Assembly (NCBI GenBank): GCA_045603745.1
Contig: JAZUMQ010000001.1
Span: 1-48,819, forward strand
Direction: 5' to 3'
Source of the DNA: RGIG995 sp045603745
Lineage (GTDB): Bacteria; Bacillota; Clostridia; Oscillospirales; UBA644
DNA length: 48,819 nt
A model generated the notes under the pieces. That model was not told where the DNA came from, searched no databases, and saw nothing but the letters and a program-made list of their open reading frames with translations. Each line of letters opens with the position of its first letter. The stretch's first letter is position 1. The translations under genes were made by a program, and so were the position numbers. Below, piece after piece: positions 1 through 7,909 of this stretch.

Positions 1-91
1 GATAACTCAAACGGTGTTCTCGCATATCCATTATAACGGATATTTTGAATTCTGTCGAGTACTTTCGCTGAATTTGTCCTTTTTTTGCCAT
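1..91 (-). CDS. IS3-family transposase OrfA, N-terminal fragment cut by window edge
   Basis: Reading leftward from an ATG at 91, thirty codons run off the left edge. They begin MAKKGQIQRKYSTEF and continue into a short helical stretch ending near RLSY. This matches the start of OrfA, the helix-turn-helix DNA-binding subunit of IS3/IS150-type transposases, as I know the family. It is preceded by a terminal-type inverted repeat at 97-136. Only the first 30 residues are visible, so whether the element is complete cannot be judged. The element would lie mostly outside the window. Confidence 0.6.
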   Translation of the reverse strand, partial: MAKKGQIQRKYSTEFKISVIMDMREHRLSY

Positions 92-96
92 AAAAA

Positions 97-136
97 ATAT
101 GCACCTCCAAAAGTGTCTAACTTTTGGGGTGCATAT
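97..136 (-). repeat. Inverted repeat at IS end, possible terminator
   Basis: A 17-base left arm (97-113) and 16-base right arm (121-136) pair with one bulge around a 7-base loop (TGTCTAA). It contains the GGGGTGCA and CTAACTTTTGG words seen at the ends of clostridial IS3 elements. Read leftward it is followed by a short T-rich run, so it could also end transcription of the lipoprotein gene at 164-1090. Confidence 0.5.
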
Positions 137-163
137 CAAAAACAATGCAAAATCATCTTATTT

Positions 164-1090
164 TTATTTAATTTCGATGTTGACGTAATCCAATTCTGCC
201 AAGGCGGGGCAGAAGGTGTAACTCAGCTCCGGATTTTTTATCTTCAGCAGAGACGACGTATAACCGTCTTTGGTTTGGAGGATCAGATCGACGGATTTTT
301 CGTTGACGGCAAGGTCACAATATACGATTTGCAGATTCAGTTTTTGTCCGGTATATCCCAGCGATTCAAAGGAGTTGCGCCAATCTTGTTCCGACAGTTC
401 CAATTTCGAGAACAAATTTCGGTAAATGACGGCGTACTCGGTAGTTCCGACACATTCGTAATAAATCGTGCCATCAGGGTTTTTGGCTTTGTCGGAGAAA
501 TAAGACGCTTTGTATAGATTCATAAAATCCGCGGCGTAGTTGATCACCTTTTCGTTTGCGGCAAAACTTTCTTCCTGCTTTTCGGCATTATACTCTTCCA
601 CCAACGCCGTTATTTCCGTATATTGCTCTTGGGTCAGCAATTTGGGAATGGGGTAAAAGTCTGTATCCTCCCCATAGAGCCAGAAAAAGATACGGAAGTT
701 GGTTTCGTCCTTTTTCCAAACTTGTAACGCCCGGGTATAGCGGTTGCGATAGGGGTCAAAAACCCGATTTTCATGGGTTGCAACGGCGTACGGCTTTTCT
801 CCGACGGTGGCGGTGAGAAGATTTTTTTCAAGGGTGACGGTGTTTTTTGCATCGTTTTCCAGTTTCAGTTCGGGAATCATGTCCGTCCCCGTATCAATAC
901 TGATTTTGAATCCTTCTTCCTCTTTGTAAAGGGTCATTACCGACGAGGGGTTCAGCTGGACGTATCCTTGGGTGTGTTCTTTCAACCAGTGATTGACGGT
1001 GGTTTCTTCGTCATAAATAATGGCGTTATTGCAACCGAAAAGTGCCGTTATCATGAGCAGAACGAGAAATAAGGAAAAAATTTTTTTCAT
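164..1090 (-). CDS. Predicted lipoprotein of unknown function
   Basis: A 308-residue protein. Residues 1-20 are a lipoprotein signal (MKKIFS, a hydrophobic core, then ALFGC), so Cys20 is probably lipidated and the protein sits on the outer face of the membrane. The rest is soluble, rich in charged and aromatic residues, and shows no domain I recognise. It lies 11 bases downstream of the lipid kinase gene and is likely co-transcribed with it. The hairpin at 97-136 may end the transcript. Function unknown. Confidence 0.75.
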   Translation of the reverse strand: MKKIFSLFLVLLMITALFGCNNAIIYDEETTVNHWLKEHTQGYVQLNPSSVMTLYKEEEGFKISIDTGTDMIPELKLENDAKNTVTLEKNLLTATVGEKPYAVATHENRVFDPYRNRYTRALQVWKKDETNFRIFFWLYGEDTDFYPIPKLLTQEQYTEITALVEEYNAEKQEESFAANEKVINYAADFMNLYKASYFSDKAKNPDGTIYYECVGTTEYAVIYRNLFSKLELSEQDWRNSFESLGYTGQKLNLQIVYCDLAVNEKSVDLILQTKDGYTSSLLKIKNPELSYTFCPALAELDYVNIEIK

Positions 1091-1101
1091 AAAACGCTCC
1101 T

Positions 1102-1977
1102 TTATACCGAGGGGGAAAGGACGGTTAATCCGCCTTTAAGAACTTCAAAATTTGCTTCGTCGGTGGGGGACAGTTCTCCGTCCAGATTCAGGGTCAGATT
1201 TTTGCCCCGGATCACGATTTTTTCCGCCCGGACGTGTTTTACGAATTTTAATCCCGTATGTTTTCCCACCGCCAAAAGAGGCATTACCGACAAGAAGACC
1301 CAAGCGGGAACGCTTTCGATCAAGTAGGCGTCCAGTTTTCCGTCGTCAAGGATCGCTTCAGGGGCGATTTTGATTCCGCCGCCGTAATATTTTCCGTTGG
1401 CAATGCAGAATAAGAGGGATTTTTGCCGAAAAGGAATGCCGTCGATTTCTCCTTCCAAGTCGGTGCCGTGATAATGAAAAATGGTGTAGAACATCGATAA
1501 AATATAACTGATCCTTCGCAAACAAGGATTGTTTTTATACCGCTCCGAGTTGCGCACCACTTCCGCGTCAAAGCCCACCGAGGCAATGTTCATAAAGAAA
1601 CGGTCGTTTGCCTTTCCGCAGTCGATTTTTCGCTGGCAAAAATCTTTGATTTGATTGAGGATCTTTTGGGGGCTATGTTCCCCCGAAATTTTGGCATAAA
1701 GGGTGCGGACGAAGTCGTTTCCGCTTCCCTGAGGAATCACGCACAGGGTATTGCTCGACCCCACCGTTCCGCACATCACCTCGTTTGCCGTTCCGTCTCC
1801 GCCCACGGCGTAGATGGTGGCGTCGGAATATTCCCGGGCAATTTCGGTGGCGTGCCCCGCCCGTTCGGTCAGACGAATCTCTGCCAATTTTCCGAAGGTT
1901 TTGCGAATCAACGATTTCATTTGTTCCGTTTTCTTAAACCCCGCCTGGGGATTCAGAATAAAAACGTGCTTTTTCAT
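1102..1977 (-). CDS. Diacylglycerol/lipid kinase family protein (DagK/YegS-like)
   Basis: A 291-residue ATP-dependent lipid kinase of the DagK catalytic family. It starts with FILNPQAG, has the nucleotide-binding GGDGT at about residues 59-63, GSGNDF at 84-89, and the late DDGKLD motif. Such enzymes phosphorylate diacylglycerol or related lipids, recycling them to phosphatidic acid at the cytoplasmic membrane face. A GGAGGACA ribosome binding site precedes the ATG at 1977. The substrate cannot be told from sequence. It appears to be the first gene of a two-gene unit with the lipoprotein. Confidence 0.88.
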   Translation of the reverse strand: MKKHVFILNPQAGFKKTEQMKSLIRKTFGKLAEIRLTERAGHATEIAREYSDATIYAVGGDGTANEVMCGTVGSSNTLCVIPQGSGNDFVRTLYAKISGEHSPQKILNQIKDFCQRKIDCGKANDRFFMNIASVGFDAEVVRNSERYKNNPCLRRISYILSMFYTIFHYHGTDLEGEIDGIPFRQKSLLFCIANGKYYGGGIKIAPEAILDDGKLDAYLIESVPAWVFLSVMPLLAVGKHTGLKFVKHVRAEKIVIRGKNLTLNLDGELSPTDEANFEVLKGGLTVLSPSV

Positions 1978-2031
1978 GGAGTGTCCTCCTATGGATATTT
2001 CGACAAAATACTTACAAAATTTTTCAGGGGC

Positions 2032-2060
2032 TTTACAATCGCGGAAAAGTGTGGTATAAT
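2032..2060 (+). promoter_or_regulatory. Housekeeping promoter of the thiT unit
   Basis: TTTACA at 2032-2037, a 17-base spacer and TATAAT at 2055-2060. The start point would be near 2068, just ahead of the riboswitch. Confidence 0.75.
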
Positions 2061-2077
2061 ATCTTCATAAAAGTGAA

Positions 2078-2178
2078 TACCCTTGCCGGGGTGCGCTGAT
2101 ACTGCGCTGAGAGTGGGCAGAAGCCCAAAACCCATTGAACCTGAACAGGAGCAAGAGCCTGCGGAGGGAAGATGCAAA
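2078..2178 (+). promoter_or_regulatory. TPP riboswitch (THI element)
   Basis: The conserved thiamine-pyrophosphate aptamer words appear in order: CGGGGTGC, CGCTGAGA, AACCCATTGAACCTGA, then a small hairpin closing with CAGG/CCTG and the terminal GCGGAGGGAAG. An extra hairpin (GGGC/GCCC) lies between the CTGAGA and ACCC boxes. It sits between a strong promoter and a terminator, upstream of ThiT. This is the standard arrangement in which bound TPP stops transcription when thiamine is plentiful. Confidence 0.93.
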
Positions 2179-2199
2179 CATATCATTTGTGTAAACATC

Positions 2200-2232
2200 A
2201 TCCTCTTACCGTACGGTGGGAGGATTTTTTTT
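2200..2232 (+). terminator. Expression-platform terminator of the TPP riboswitch
   Basis: Arms ATCCTCTTACCG and CGGTGGGAGGAT pair (two G-U pairs) and are followed by eight Ts at 2225-2232. It lies about 80 bases before the thiT start codon, so it is the likely off-switch. Confidence 0.85.
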
Positions 2233-2313
2233 GACGGCTTTTCCGGTTACCGGTGCGGAAAAAACCGTTGGCGAGATTTCATTTTTATAATAATTATTAC
2301 GGAGGAATTTCTG

Positions 2314-2913
2314 ATGAACAAGAAATCCGATTCTCTGAAAAAACTCGCCGTTTGTGCCATGATGGTGGCTCTGTCCTTTGTTTTGAGTCTTTGGGCACCC
2401 TTTAAATTTTGGCCTCAAGGCGGGTCGGTTACCATCGGGGCAATGGTCCCGGTAATCTTGGTCGCCCTTTTGTTTGGTACGAAATGGGGGCTGAGTTGCG
2501 CCTTCGTCAATGCGTTGTTGCAGTTGATGATGGGATTTATGGAAGGCATGGGATCTTGGGGATTGTCTCCTTTGGTTCTGGTCTGTAGTATTCTTTTGGA
2601 TTATCTTCTGGCGTATACCGTCATCGGACTTGCCGGGATTTTCAAAGGAAATGATTCAGTTCGGGCAATTTTGGGAACGATCTTCGTGTGTATTTTGCGA
2701 TACGTTTTCCATTTCCTCTCCGGCTGGGCATTCTTCGGTATGTGGGCGGAAGAAGGCTATACGGCGTTGGAATGGGCGTTGTTCTACAATATGACGTATA
2801 TGCTTCCCGAAACGATCATTACCGTGGTGATTGCAGGTGGTCTTGCGGCGTTGCTTCCGGTTTTGCGGAAAAACTTCTCCTTCTGCCGTCCTGCGAAATC
2901 CGTCGAAAATTAA
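2314..2913 (+). CDS. thiT: Thiamine ECF transporter substrate-binding subunit ThiT
   Basis: A 199-residue integral membrane protein with about six hydrophobic helices. Two signature stretches of ThiT (YuaJ) are present: PQGGSVTIGAMVP near residues 34-46, and a late aromatic segment with GWAFFGMW followed by YNMTYMLPE. It captures thiamine and works with the shared ECF energising module (EcfA, EcfA', EcfT), which is not in this window. The ATG at 2314 is chosen because GGAGGAA lies at 2301-2307; the frame is open further upstream but that part overlaps the riboswitch. Regulation by the TPP riboswitch supports the assignment. Confidence 0.95.
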   Translation: MNKKSDSLKKLAVCAMMVALSFVLSLWAPFKFWPQGGSVTIGAMVPVILVALLFGTKWGLSCAFVNALLQLMMGFMEGMGSWGLSPLVLVCSILLDYLLAYTVIGLAGIFKGNDSVRAILGTIFVCILRYVFHFLSGWAFFGMWAEEGYTALEWALFYNMTYMLPETIITVVIAGGLAALLPVLRKNFSFCRPAKSVEN

Positions 2914-2931
2914 AAGATACCTATATTATAA

Positions 2932-2972
2932 CACGAATCCCTCTTTTTTGCAAGAGGGGTTCGTGTTTTTTC
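2932..2972 (+). terminator. Rho-independent terminator after thiT
   Basis: A perfect 14-base-pair stem (2932-2945 with 2952-2965) with loop TTTTGC, followed by a run of Ts. Confidence 0.92.
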
Positions 2973-2980
2973 TGTAAGAC

Positions 2981-3009
2981 TTGCAATTTTCCCCAATTTA
3001 TGATATAAT
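2981..3009 (+). promoter_or_regulatory. Promoter of the LysR-family gene
   Basis: TTGCAA at 2981-2986, 17 bases, TATAAT at 3004-3009, about 30 bases before the start codon. Confidence 0.75.
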
Positions 3010-3039
3010 AATATTATCTTAATTCTTCCGGAGGAACCT

Positions 3040-3984
3040 ATGAACCTTTTGCATTTGAAATATGCCGTGGAAGTTGCCCGAACCCGGTCTATTACCATGG
3101 CGGCGGAAAATCTTTATATGGGTCAGCCCCGATTGTCCCGTGCCATTAAGGAATTGGAAGATTCCTTGGGGATCACCATTTTCAAGCGGACGTCCAAAGG
3201 GATCGTTCCTACGCCGGAAGGAGAGATTTTCCTTTCCCATGCAAATCGGATTTTAGATGAAGTCCGGGAAGTGGAAACCCTCTACAATCCCTATGCAAAA
3301 GACAAGCAACGAATGAACGTTTCCATTCCTCGGGCGGGGTATCTTGCCCACGCCCTGAAACAGTTGGTGGGGGAATTGGATCTGACCAAAGAGATTGAGA
3401 TCAACTATCGGGAAACCAACTCTTTGAAAGCCATCAACAATATTCTGCAGAACAATTACGATCTGGGGATCATTCGTTTTGCTACGGAGTACGAACCTTA
3501 TTTTGAGCGGTTTTTGTTGGAAAAAGGATTGCGAACCGAGGATCTGTGGGAATTTGATCCCATTGCGCTGATGTCGGCGGAGCATATGCTTGCCAAAAAA
3601 GAAGATTTGCGATTCTCCGATTTTGTGGATTGCGATTGCGTACAATTGGGACACGGCGACCCCTACGTTCCGTCTTTGCCCTTGGCGGAAGTTCGGAAAG
3701 GGGAGTTTCCGGACGAGATCAACAAACACCTGTTTATCTATGAACGTGCCAGCGGATATGAAATTTTAAGTTCCATTCCCACTACTTTTTTGCTGACCTC
3801 TCCCATGCCGGAAAATATTTTGAAACGTTACGGACTGGTTCAGCGACGGCTGAAGGACAAAAGACGCTCCTATAAAGACGTTTTGATCTGGCGAGAGAAT
3901 TACAAATTCACCGAATTGGATCAGGCGTTCATCAAGGAAATTAAGCGGGTTCGGGATAAAGTGGGAACCCGAAAAATCGACTGA
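3040..3984 (+). CDS. LysR-family transcriptional regulator
   Basis: A 314-residue protein. Residues 1-60 form the LysR winged helix-turn-helix (MNLLHLKYAVEVARTRSIT, then AAENLYMGQPRLSRAIKELE and IFKRTSKGIVPTPEGE). The rest is a ligand-sensing domain, though its C-terminal half only loosely resembles the usual LysR effector domain. GGAGGAACC precedes the ATG. It is monocistronic, with its own promoter, and reads toward adhE, which has a separate promoter. Whether it controls adhE is unknown. Confidence 0.88.
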   Translation: MNLLHLKYAVEVARTRSITMAAENLYMGQPRLSRAIKELEDSLGITIFKRTSKGIVPTPEGEIFLSHANRILDEVREVETLYNPYAKDKQRMNVSIPRAGYLAHALKQLVGELDLTKEIEINYRETNSLKAINNILQNNYDLGIIRFATEYEPYFERFLLEKGLRTEDLWEFDPIALMSAEHMLAKKEDLRFSDFVDCDCVQLGHGDPYVPSLPLAEVRKGEFPDEINKHLFIYERASGYEILSSIPTTFLLTSPMPENILKRYGLVQRRLKDKRRSYKDVLIWRENYKFTELDQAFIKEIKRVRDKVGTRKID

Positions 3985-4033
3985 TTTTTTATCGTAATGC
4001 CAAAAAGGGAATAACGATATGCGATTTTGGTAT

Positions 4034-4062
4034 TTTACAACGGGGGAAATTTATGGTATAAT
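4034..4062 (+). promoter_or_regulatory. adhE promoter
   Basis: TTTACA at 4034-4039, 17 bases, TATAAT at 4057-4062. The leader carries a small hairpin (TTGCCC at 4084-4089 with GGGCAA at 4097-4102). I looked for a Rex-type operator and saw no convincing one. Confidence 0.7.
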
Positions 4063-4140
4063 AGTCCGGTAACATGAAGAACCTTGCCCTCCCTGTGGGC
4101 AATTCCATCAAGAATAAAACCGAAAAAGGAGACCCCGATC

Positions 4141-6750
4141 ATGGATTACAAGATCGTAGACAGTGTAGAACGTCTGGAGGAACGCTTGGCGGAGATCCGC
4201 AAAGCCCAACAGATTTTCGCTACGTATACTCAGGCTCAGGTAGACGAGATCTTCCGCGCCGCCGCTTTAGCCGCCAACTGCGCCCGGATTCCTCTGGCAA
4301 AACTTGCCGTGGAAGAAACCGGAATGGGTGTGGTGGAGGACAAAGTTATCAAAAATCACTATGCTTCCGAGTACATTTATAACGCTTACCGGGATACCAA
4401 AACCTGTGGCGTGATTGAGGAGGACAAAGCCTACGGCGTGAAAAAGATTGCCGAGCCCATCGGGGTTATTGCCGCCGTCATTCCCACCACCAACCCCACC
4501 TCTACGGCGATCTTTAAATGCCTTTTGGCGTTAAAGACCCGCAACGGGATTATTATCTCTCCCCACCCGAGAGCGAAAAAATCCACCATTGAGGCTGCTC
4601 GCATCGTTTTGGAAGCGGCGATCAAAGCCGGCGCTCCCGAGGGAATTATCGGTTGGATCGACGTTCCTTCCCTGGAAATGACCAATCTGGTCATGAAGGA
4701 ATCGGATATTATCCTTGCTACCGGCGGTCCCGGTATGGTTAAGGCTGCCTATTCTTCCGGCAAACCCGCCCTTGGGGTCGGCGCCGGAAATACTCCCGCC
4801 ATCATTGACGATACTGCCGACATTACCGTGGCGGTCAACTCCATTATTCACTCCAAAACTTTTGATAACGGTATGATCTGTGCTTCGGAACAGTCGGTGA
4901 TCGTTCTCGAATCCATCTATAAAGCCGTGCGCAAGGAATTTGCCGACCGGGGTTGTTATTTCCTCAATGCCGAGGAAACGGAAAAGGTTCGTAAGACCAT
5001 TCTGATCAACGGCGCGTTGAACGCCAAGATCGTCGGGCAAAAGGCCGCTAAGATCGCGGAACTTTCCGGCGTTACCGTTCCCGCAGAAACCAAGATCTTG
5101 ATCGGCGAGGTGGAAAGTGTGGAACTGAGCGAAGAATTTGCTCACGAAAAACTTTCTCCCGTCCTTGCCATGTACAAAGCCAAGGACATACAGGACGCTT
5201 TTGCAAAGGCGGAACGTTTGGTTGCGGACGGTGGATTCGGTCACACCTCTTCCATCTATCTGAATCCGGTGACGGAACAGGCGAAACTGAATGAATTCGC
5301 CGCTCGCATGAAAACCTGTCGTATTTTGGTCAATACCCCCTCTTCCCAGGGCGGTATCGGTGACTTGTATAACTTCAAGCTGGCTCCTTCCCTGACGCTG
5401 GGGTGCGGTTCTTGGGGCGGAAACTCCGTCTCGGAGAACGTTGGAGTCAAACATCTGATCAACATCAAAACCGTCGCCGAAAGAAGGGAAAATATGCTCT
5501 GGTTCCGTGCACCTGAAAAGGTTTACATCAAAAAAGGTTGTCTGCCCGTTGCTTTGGACGAACTGAAAAACGTCATGGGCAAAAAGAAGGCCTTTATCGT
5601 CACCGACTCGTTCTTGTATCAGAACGGATATACCAAACCCATTACCGATAAATTGGACGAAATGGGAATCCTCCACACCACTTTCTCTAACGTTCAGCCC
5701 GATCCCACGTTGGCAAATGCCAAGGAAGGGGCGGCTCAGATGTCCTCCTTCGCGCCCGATACGATTATCGCCATCGGCGGTGGTTCTGCCATGGACGCGG
5801 CGAAGATCATGTGGGTTCTTTACGAACACCCCGATGCGGATTTTGCCGATATGGCAATGCGCTTCTCCGATATTCGCAAACGCATTTATACCTTCCCCAA
5901 AATGGGTGAAAAGGCATATTTTATTGCCATTCCCACCTCTGCCGGTACCGGTTCGGAAGTAACGCCCTTTGCCGTAATTACCGACGAAAAAACCGGCGTA
6001 AAATATCCCTTGGCGGATTACGAACTGATGCCCGATATGGCGATCGTAGATACCGATCTTCATATGTCTGCACCTAAGGGGCTGACTTCCGCTTCCGGAA
6101 TTGACGCCGTTTCCCACGCCATGGAAGCCTATGCCTCCATCATGGCAACCGATTACACCGACGGGCTCGCGCTCAAATCCTTGAAAACTGTCTTTGAATA
6201 CCTGCCCCGTGCCTACGAAAACGGTCAGACCGATGTGGAAGCCCGGGAAAAGATGGCAAACGCCGCTACCATCGCCGGTATGGCATTCGCGAACGCTTTC
6301 TTGGGAGTTTGCCACTCTATGGCGCATAAATTGGGTGCCTTCCATCACCTGCCCCATGGGGTTGCCAATGCGCTGATGCTGGAACAGGTCATTCGTTTCA
6401 ACGCCGCTGAGGTCCCCACCAAGATGGGAACCTTCTCCCAGTACGCGTATCCCCGCGCGCAGGCTCGCTACGCTGAAATCGCCGATTATCTCGGAGTCAA
6501 AGGCAAGACCGATGCCGACAAGGTGGAAGGTCTCATCGCCCTTTACAACGACCTGAAACACAAAGTCGGAATCAAAGATTCCATTCAGGAATACGGTATT
6601 GACGAGGCAGATTTCCTTGCTCGTCTTGACGATATGGTAGAACAGGCATTCGACGATCAATGCACCGGTGCCAACCCCAGATACCCGCTGATGAGCGAGA
6701 TCAAGCAAATGTACCTCAACGCCTACTACGGAAAACACGATGCGGTCTAA
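4141..6750 (+). CDS. adhE: Bifunctional acetaldehyde-CoA/alcohol dehydrogenase AdhE
   Basis: An 869-residue two-domain fermentative enzyme converting acetyl-CoA to acetaldehyde and then ethanol, re-oxidising two NADH. The N-terminal half is the CoA-acylating aldehyde dehydrogenase, with catalytic Cys247 in FDNGMICASEQ and the ATGGPGMV stretch. The C-terminal half is an iron-dependent alcohol dehydrogenase, with GGGSAMDAAK, DAVSHAMEAY and GVCHSMAHKLGAFHHLPHG supplying iron ligands. Length fits the family (about 860-890). The start at 4141 follows AAAAAGGAG; an upstream in-frame ATG at 4084 has no ribosome binding site. In other bacteria AdhE forms long helical filaments (spirosomes). Confidence 0.97.
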   Translation: MDYKIVDSVERLEERLAEIRKAQQIFATYTQAQVDEIFRAAALAANCARIPLAKLAVEETGMGVVEDKVIKNHYASEYIYNAYRDTKTCGVIEEDKAYGVKKIAEPIGVIAAVIPTTNPTSTAIFKCLLALKTRNGIIISPHPRAKKSTIEAARIVLEAAIKAGAPEGIIGWIDVPSLEMTNLVMKESDIILATGGPGMVKAAYSSGKPALGVGAGNTPAIIDDTADITVAVNSIIHSKTFDNGMICASEQSVIVLESIYKAVRKEFADRGCYFLNAEETEKVRKTILINGALNAKIVGQKAAKIAELSGVTVPAETKILIGEVESVELSEEFAHEKLSPVLAMYKAKDIQDAFAKAERLVADGGFGHTSSIYLNPVTEQAKLNEFAARMKTCRILVNTPSSQGGIGDLYNFKLAPSLTLGCGSWGGNSVSENVGVKHLINIKTVAERRENMLWFRAPEKVYIKKGCLPVALDELKNVMGKKKAFIVTDSFLYQNGYTKPITDKLDEMGILHTTFSNVQPDPTLANAKEGAAQMSSFAPDTIIAIGGGSAMDAAKIMWVLYEHPDADFADMAMRFSDIRKRIYTFPKMGEKAYFIAIPTSAGTGSEVTPFAVITDEKTGVKYPLADYELMPDMAIVDTDLHMSAPKGLTSASGIDAVSHAMEAYASIMATDYTDGLALKSLKTVFEYLPRAYENGQTDVEAREKMANAATIAGMAFANAFLGVCHSMAHKLGAFHHLPHGVANALMLEQVIRFNAAEVPTKMGTFSQYAYPRAQARYAEIADYLGVKGKTDADKVEGLIALYNDLKHKVGIKDSIQEYGIDEADFLARLDDMVEQAFDDQCTGANPRYPLMSEIKQMYLNAYYGKHDAV

Positions 6751-6765
6751 GAAAGGAGAAAAATC

Positions 6766-7518
6766 ATGAATCTGAACAACGCTTACGTGACCCGCACCGA
6801 TAAAGTAATTTATCGAGATGGGAATACGGTTATCAAGGTTTTTAACGACACTTTCTCCAAAGAAGGGATTCTGCGGGAAGCCATGAACAATGCCATCATG
6901 GAAACCACTGGACTTCCCATTCCCAAAGTCATTGAAGTTTGCAAGGCTGACGGCAAATGGGCGATCGTGGAAGAATTCGTGGAAGGAAAGACTCTGGAAC
7001 AGTTGATGGCGGAACACCCGGAAAAAGAAGACGAATACCTGAATCTGTTCGTGGATCTGCAAATGAAGATCCACGCCACAAAAGCACCTTCGATGCTCAT
7101 TCGTCTTCGGGATAAAATGCGGGGAAAGATTTCCGAAGCAAATCTGGACGCCACCACCCGTTATGACCTGCACACCCGTCTAGAAGGGATGAAGCGTCAC
7201 ACCAAGATCTGTCACGGAGATTTCAATCCCTCCAACGTTATCATCACCCCCAACGGGGAAGCCTACGTTATCGACTGGGCTCACGTGACCCAAGGAAACG
7301 CCTCTGCCGACGTTGCAAGAACTTATCTTCTGTTCTGGCTGGAAGGCAAAGAAGAATTGGCAAAGAAATATATGCGCCTGTTCTGTGAAAAGAGCGACAC
7401 TGCCTATCAGTACGTTCAGAAATGGTTGCCTATCGTTGCCGCTTCCCAATCGGTTAAGGGAAAACCCGAAGAACAGGAATTACTCCTCAAATGGGTTGAC
7501 GTGGTAGAATACGAATAA
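6766..7518 (+). CDS. Aminoglycoside phosphotransferase (APH)-fold small-molecule kinase
   Basis: A 250-residue APH/choline-kinase-fold protein. The catalytic loop HGDFNPSNV starts at His150 with Asp152, and the metal-binding aspartate is in IDWAH near residue 170. The N-lobe has VIKVFNDTFSKEG and AIVEEFVEGKTLEQL. Members phosphorylate hydroxyls of small metabolites or drugs. It starts 16 bases after adhE with an AAGGAG site, so it is co-transcribed with it. That pairing suggests a metabolic rather than antibiotic substrate, but the substrate is not known. Confidence 0.8.
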   Translation: MNLNNAYVTRTDKVIYRDGNTVIKVFNDTFSKEGILREAMNNAIMETTGLPIPKVIEVCKADGKWAIVEEFVEGKTLEQLMAEHPEKEDEYLNLFVDLQMKIHATKAPSMLIRLRDKMRGKISEANLDATTRYDLHTRLEGMKRHTKICHGDFNPSNVIITPNGEAYVIDWAHVTQGNASADVARTYLLFWLEGKEELAKKYMRLFCEKSDTAYQYVQKWLPIVAASQSVKGKPEEQELLLKWVDVVEYE

Positions 7519-7528
7519 GAATTCTTAT

Positions 7529-7565
7529 AAGGAAGCGGTCGTTGAATCGCTTCCTTGCTTTTTTC
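7529..7565 (+). terminator. Terminator of the adhE-kinase unit
   Basis: A nine-base-pair stem, AAGGAAGCG with CGCTTCCTT, followed by GCTTTTTTC. Confidence 0.85.
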
Positions 7566-7609
7566 TTCCGATTCCTGCAACGCACGTTTGACCTTTTTTT
7601 CGTTCCCTG

Positions 7610-7617
7610 CATACAAT
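7610..7617 (+). promoter_or_regulatory. Possible sigma-E -10 element before spoVM
   Basis: CATACAAT matches the mother-cell sigma-E -10 consensus CATACANT exactly and lies 33 bases before the spoVM start. The region 14-15 bases upstream does not match the sigma-E -35 well, so this is a half-site only. Confidence 0.4.
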
Positions 7618-7650
7618 GGACTGAATCTTGCAGGGGAGGGTGGTTATTGC

Positions 7651-7725
7651 ATGAAGATTGTAACCATGAAATCGCCCCGGTTCCTTCGGGGACTGCTGAA
7701 AGCGATTTTCGGAATGAAAGACTGA
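7651..7725 (+). CDS. spoVM: SpoVM-like sporulation peptide (24 residues)
   Basis: A 24-residue reading frame starting MKIVTMKSPRFLRGL and ending AIFGMKD. It aligns along its full length with SpoVM, the amphipathic peptide of B. subtilis (26 residues, starting MKFYTIKLPKFLGG). SpoVM recognises the convex forespore membrane and anchors the coat ATPase SpoIVA. Conserved features are the MK start, the K-P-[KR]-FL core including the helix-breaking proline at position 9, and the basic amphipathic helix. GGGGAGGG lies about 10 bases before the ATG, a sigma-E-like -10 lies further up, and a terminator follows immediately. It is a single-gene unit. Confidence 0.87.
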   Translation: MKIVTMKSPRFLRGLLKAIFGMKD

Positions 7726-7735
7726 GGCAACGAGG

Positions 7736-7769
7736 CGGAGGGGAAATCCCTCCGTTTTCGGTTTTTTTC
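7736..7769 (+). terminator. Terminator of spoVM
   Basis: A perfect 7-base-pair stem (CGGAGGG with CCCTCCG, 5-base loop), then TTTTCGGTTTTTTT. Confidence 0.88.
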
Positions 7770-7820
7770 TGTCGAATTCAGCAGAAATAGGAAAGTTTTG
7801 TAAATTATTTGAAAATTCTA

Positions 7821-7850
7821 TTGACTTTCCCCCCGAAATGGGTATATAGT
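7821..7850 (+). promoter_or_regulatory. Probable promoter of the phosphatidyltransferase gene
   Basis: TTGACT at 7821-7826, an 18-base spacer, and TATAGT at 7845-7850. A second TATAAT at 7862-7867 lacks a matching -35. Confidence 0.5.
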
Positions 7851-7909
7851 TTAATATATGGGTATAATAGATTAGAATACTTTTCATTGATATAAGGAGT
7901 GTCCCGAAG

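Noticed and set aside
4000..4060. Rex redox-repressor site before adhE
   Set aside because: No sequence close to TTGTTAAN4TTAACAA was found near the promoter.
4531..7173. An 880-codon open frame antisense to adhE and the kinase gene
   Set aside because: It is a shadow of the strong third-position bias of the sense genes; its protein has no recognisable domain, is rich in F, G, H and V as expected for such shadows, and the sense strand encodes clear families.
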